Assembly: GCF_052030545.1 (NCBI RefSeq)
Contig: NZ_JBPDIH010000012.1
Span: forward strand, 1 to 64,000
Source: CANMXU01 sp052030545
GTDB lineage: Bacteria > Pseudomonadota > Gammaproteobacteria > Enterobacterales > Alteromonadaceae
Direction: 5' to 3'
Length of the DNA stretch: 64,000 bases
Made by a program: the position numbers and the translations under genes. Within the stretch, counting starts at the first letter, position 1; the number at the start of each line of letters is the position of its first letter. Positions 62,389 through 64,000 of the stretch are shown piece by piece. The notes below the pieces were generated by a model. It saw only the letters and a program-made list of their open reading frames with translations, ran no database searches and had not been told where the DNA came from.

Positions 62389-62568
62389 ATGGATTACGGA
62401 ACGCTTAGAGGGCTAATTGCCCTAGTAATTTTAGCATTGTTCTTAATTATTGTTGTTTGGGCTTTCAATAAGAAACGTAAGAGTTCTTTTGATGATGCCG
62501 CTAACTCAATTTTTGAAAACGAGCACAACGAAAAAACAAGCAAACAGGAGACTAATAATAATGTCTAG
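62389..62568 (+). CDS. ccoQ: Cytochrome c oxidase cbb3-type subunit IV
   Basis: A 59-residue protein: MDYGTLRGL, one transmembrane helix (about 9-26), then a basic NKKRK and a polar tail. This is the classic small CcoQ, and it lies between ccoO and ccoP as expected. The reading frame is short; its last eight bases overlap the start of ccoP. CcoQ stabilises the complex. Confidence 0.9.
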   Translation: MDYGTLRGLIALVILALFLIIVVWAFNKKRKSSFDDAANSIFENEHNEKTSKQETNNNV

Positions 62569-63526
62569 CTTCTGGAATATATGGATTTGGGTTCTAACAC
62601 TCGGTACTTTAGTAGGTTGTGCACTTCTACTAAAATGGTGTTTAAAGAACTTCGCTGGTGTTAAAGAAGGTGAGTCAATGGGACACACTTTCGATGGCAT
62701 TGAAGAATTAAATAACCCTTTACCTTCATGGTGGAGTTGGTTCTTTGGTTTAACTATCCTTTGGGGTTTTGCCTACTTTGTCATTTATGGCTTAGGCGAC
62801 TGGAAAGGTGTAACAAATTGGAAAAGTGCAAACCAAGATGTTACTAGCTTAGCTGATTCAAAAGCACAAATGATTGCAGCAAGAGAAAATGGCATTATCG
62901 TACAATACGATCGTGAAATGGACGCTGCTGAAGCTAAATACGGCCCTATCTTTGAAGCTTTTGCCAAGCGCAGCATCGAAGATCTTGCAACTGACAAAGA
63001 CGCGTTAAAAATAGGTCAACGCTTATTTTTACAAAACTGCTCACAATGTCATGGTTCAAATGCTAGCGGTACAACAGGCTTCCCTGATTTAACCGACAAT
63101 GCATGGTTATATGGTGGTACACCTGAAGCGATTAAAGAAAGTATCTTAAACGGTCGTAAAGCAACAGGTATGATGGCTTGGGAAGGCGCGTTAGGCGGTG
63201 AACAAGGTGTTAAAGAAGTTGCAGCTTACGTGATTAGTTTAAGTGGTCGCTCAGTGAACCCAGACCTTGCAGAAGCTGGTAAAGCCAAATTTGGTCTTTG
63301 TGCTGGTTGTCATGGCGCAGATGGTAAAGGTAGCTTAGCAATGAACTTACCTTTAGGTGCACCAAATTTAACTGACAACATTTGGTTATACGGTGGTTCA
63401 CAACGTGTAATTGAAGAGTCTATTCGTAACGGTCGTGCTGGTGTTATGCCGCCGTGGAAAGACATCTTAGGTGAAGAAAAAGTTCACTTGATCAGTGCTT
63501 ACGTTTATAGCTTATCGCAAAAATAA
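62561..63526 (+). CDS. ccoP: Cytochrome c oxidase cbb3-type subunit III
   Basis: A 321-residue dihaem cytochrome c that passes electrons to CcoN. I take the ATG at 62561 (MSSFWNIWIWVL); longer frames run through ccoQ in another frame. Two N-terminal membrane segments (about 5-25 and 55-80), haem motifs CSQCHG and CAGCHG, and axial Met in GMMAW and GVMPPW. It overlaps ccoQ, so translation is coupled. Confidence 0.96.
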   Translation: MSSFWNIWIWVLTLGTLVGCALLLKWCLKNFAGVKEGESMGHTFDGIEELNNPLPSWWSWFFGLTILWGFAYFVIYGLGDWKGVTNWKSANQDVTSLADSKAQMIAARENGIIVQYDREMDAAEAKYGPIFEAFAKRSIEDLATDKDALKIGQRLFLQNCSQCHGSNASGTTGFPDLTDNAWLYGGTPEAIKESILNGRKATGMMAWEGALGGEQGVKEVAAYVISLSGRSVNPDLAEAGKAKFGLCAGCHGADGKGSLAMNLPLGAPNLTDNIWLYGGSQRVIEESIRNGRAGVMPPWKDILGEEKVHLISAYVYSLSQK

Positions 63527-63548
63527 TGTAATCATTTAAGATTAATTT

Positions 63549-63582
63549 AAAAACCCTGTTAAGCGATTAACAGGGTTTTTTT
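63549..63582 (+). terminator. Intrinsic terminator after ccoP
   Basis: AAACCCTGTTAA pairs with TTAACAGGGTTT around GCGA, followed by a T-run. Confidence 0.92.
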
Positions 63583-63686
63583 ATACGTAAATTTTACAAT
63601 ATAATCGGCTAAATTATACGGCTTTAACTTGGTTCAAAGCCAATATATTAGTATAATGGCGCCCTATTTTCTTAGTGTGAATTGTA

Positions 63687-64000
63687 ATGAAAACATCATG
63701 GTATAAAGAGCCTTGGGCATGGTTAGTATTTATTTTGCCTCTTACTGCAGTTGTTGCAGGGATTGCCACCTTAATTATCGCAAATACCAACCCAGATACT
63801 TTGGTTGTCGGCGATTATTACAAAAAAGGCAAAGCCATCAATTTAGAAGTAAATAAAGTAAAACTGGCCCAAAAGTTAGGCATGCGCTTTGAATTGAAGC
63901 TAGAAAGTCAAGACTTAATCATCAAGCCTACAGGCATTGAAAAAATATTTCCTATGCTAAACGTTAATTTTTACCACCCTACGTTAGCCAAAAACGATTT
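63687..64000 (+). CDS. ccoH: FixH/CcoH family protein, truncated by the window end
   Basis: The first 104 residues of a FixH-type protein: MKTSWYKEPWAWLVFILPL with one transmembrane helix (about 11-32), then NPDTLVVGDYYKKGKAIN, a hallmark of the family. CcoH is needed for stable assembly of cbb3 oxidase. It continues past the right edge. Separated from ccoP by a terminator, so it probably starts the assembly operon (ccoG/H/I/S type). Confidence 0.88.
   Translation, partial: MKTSWYKEPWAWLVFILPLTAVVAGIATLIIANTNPDTLVVGDYYKKGKAINLEVNKVKLAQKLGMRFELKLESQDLIIKPTGIEKIFPMLNVNFYHPTLAKND

Overview
The window is a contiguous piece of an AT-rich marine gammaproteobacterial chromosome. Gene content and order point to Alteromonadales, most likely Colwelliaceae (Colwellia or Thalassotalea type). 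The supports are the yejK/yejL-yejM divergon, the uvrY-uvrC-pgsA-tRNA(Gly,Cys,Leu) block, an rlmL-glutaredoxin-uup cluster, fabA beside rmf, DUF3466 and DUF3083 family proteins, the marine sortase regulators PdsO/PdsR/PdsS, a GH16 agarase and an FNR/EtrA-cbb3 oxidase block. Genus is inferred from proteins only. Three runs of N (95-99 bases) all fall inside repeats: the initiator tRNA array, a repeat lipoprotein and the tRNA-Asn array.

Layout. 0-7 kb: a tyrosine recombinase, a TPR-like protein with a nitrilase-fold protein that lacks its catalytic cysteine, then a folate-independent methionine synthase pair (mesX-mesD) followed by a metR-like regulator with matching operators. 7-13 kb: M23 peptidase, a two-domain QueD-like protein and pyrC on the minus strand, then yejK opposite yejL-yejM and tRNA-Pro. 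13-16 kb: a secreted GH16 agarase with a ricin-type lectin domain and an expanded array of eight tRNAs. 16-27 kb: pgsA, uvrC, uvrY, a small basic protein, fabA, rmf, DUF3466 protein, uup, glutaredoxin-like protein and rlmL. 27-33 kb: initiator tRNA array with tRNA debris, nagB under a NagR-type palindrome, a symporter fused to a solute-binding domain, and metC. 33-38 kb: uracil-DNA glycosylase family protein, SMI1/KNR4 protein, and a LuxR-type regulator divergent from a large repeat lipoprotein. 37-45 kb: polB and dinG diverging around a perfect LexA box, a small lipoprotein, an RDD membrane protein and ada. 45-51 kb: pdsO divergent from pdsR-pdsS, then queE divergent from queC. 51-58 kb: uvrB, a MATE transporter, a tRNA-Asn array followed by 183-bp tandem repeats built from broken tRNA-Asn pieces, a DUF3083 protein and a LysE exporter. 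58-64 kb: a lipoprotein divergent from fnr, then ccoN-ccoO-ccoQ-ccoP and the start of ccoH.

Themes. DNA repair and damage response are well represented (uvrY, uvrC, uvrB, polB, dinG, ada, UDG). Methionine synthesis is represented by mesXD, metR and metC. Queuosine biosynthesis is covered by queC, queE and a candidate QueD. Micro-aerobic respiration is covered by fnr and cco, with FNR-type sites between them.

The most unusual signal is in the tRNA arrays. In two unlinked loci (initiator Met and Asn) the spacers contain fragments of the local tRNA in which six bases of a loop and stem are replaced by almost the same 18-19 base A/T-rich element. No CRISPR array, rRNA operon, prophage or insertion sequence was recognised.
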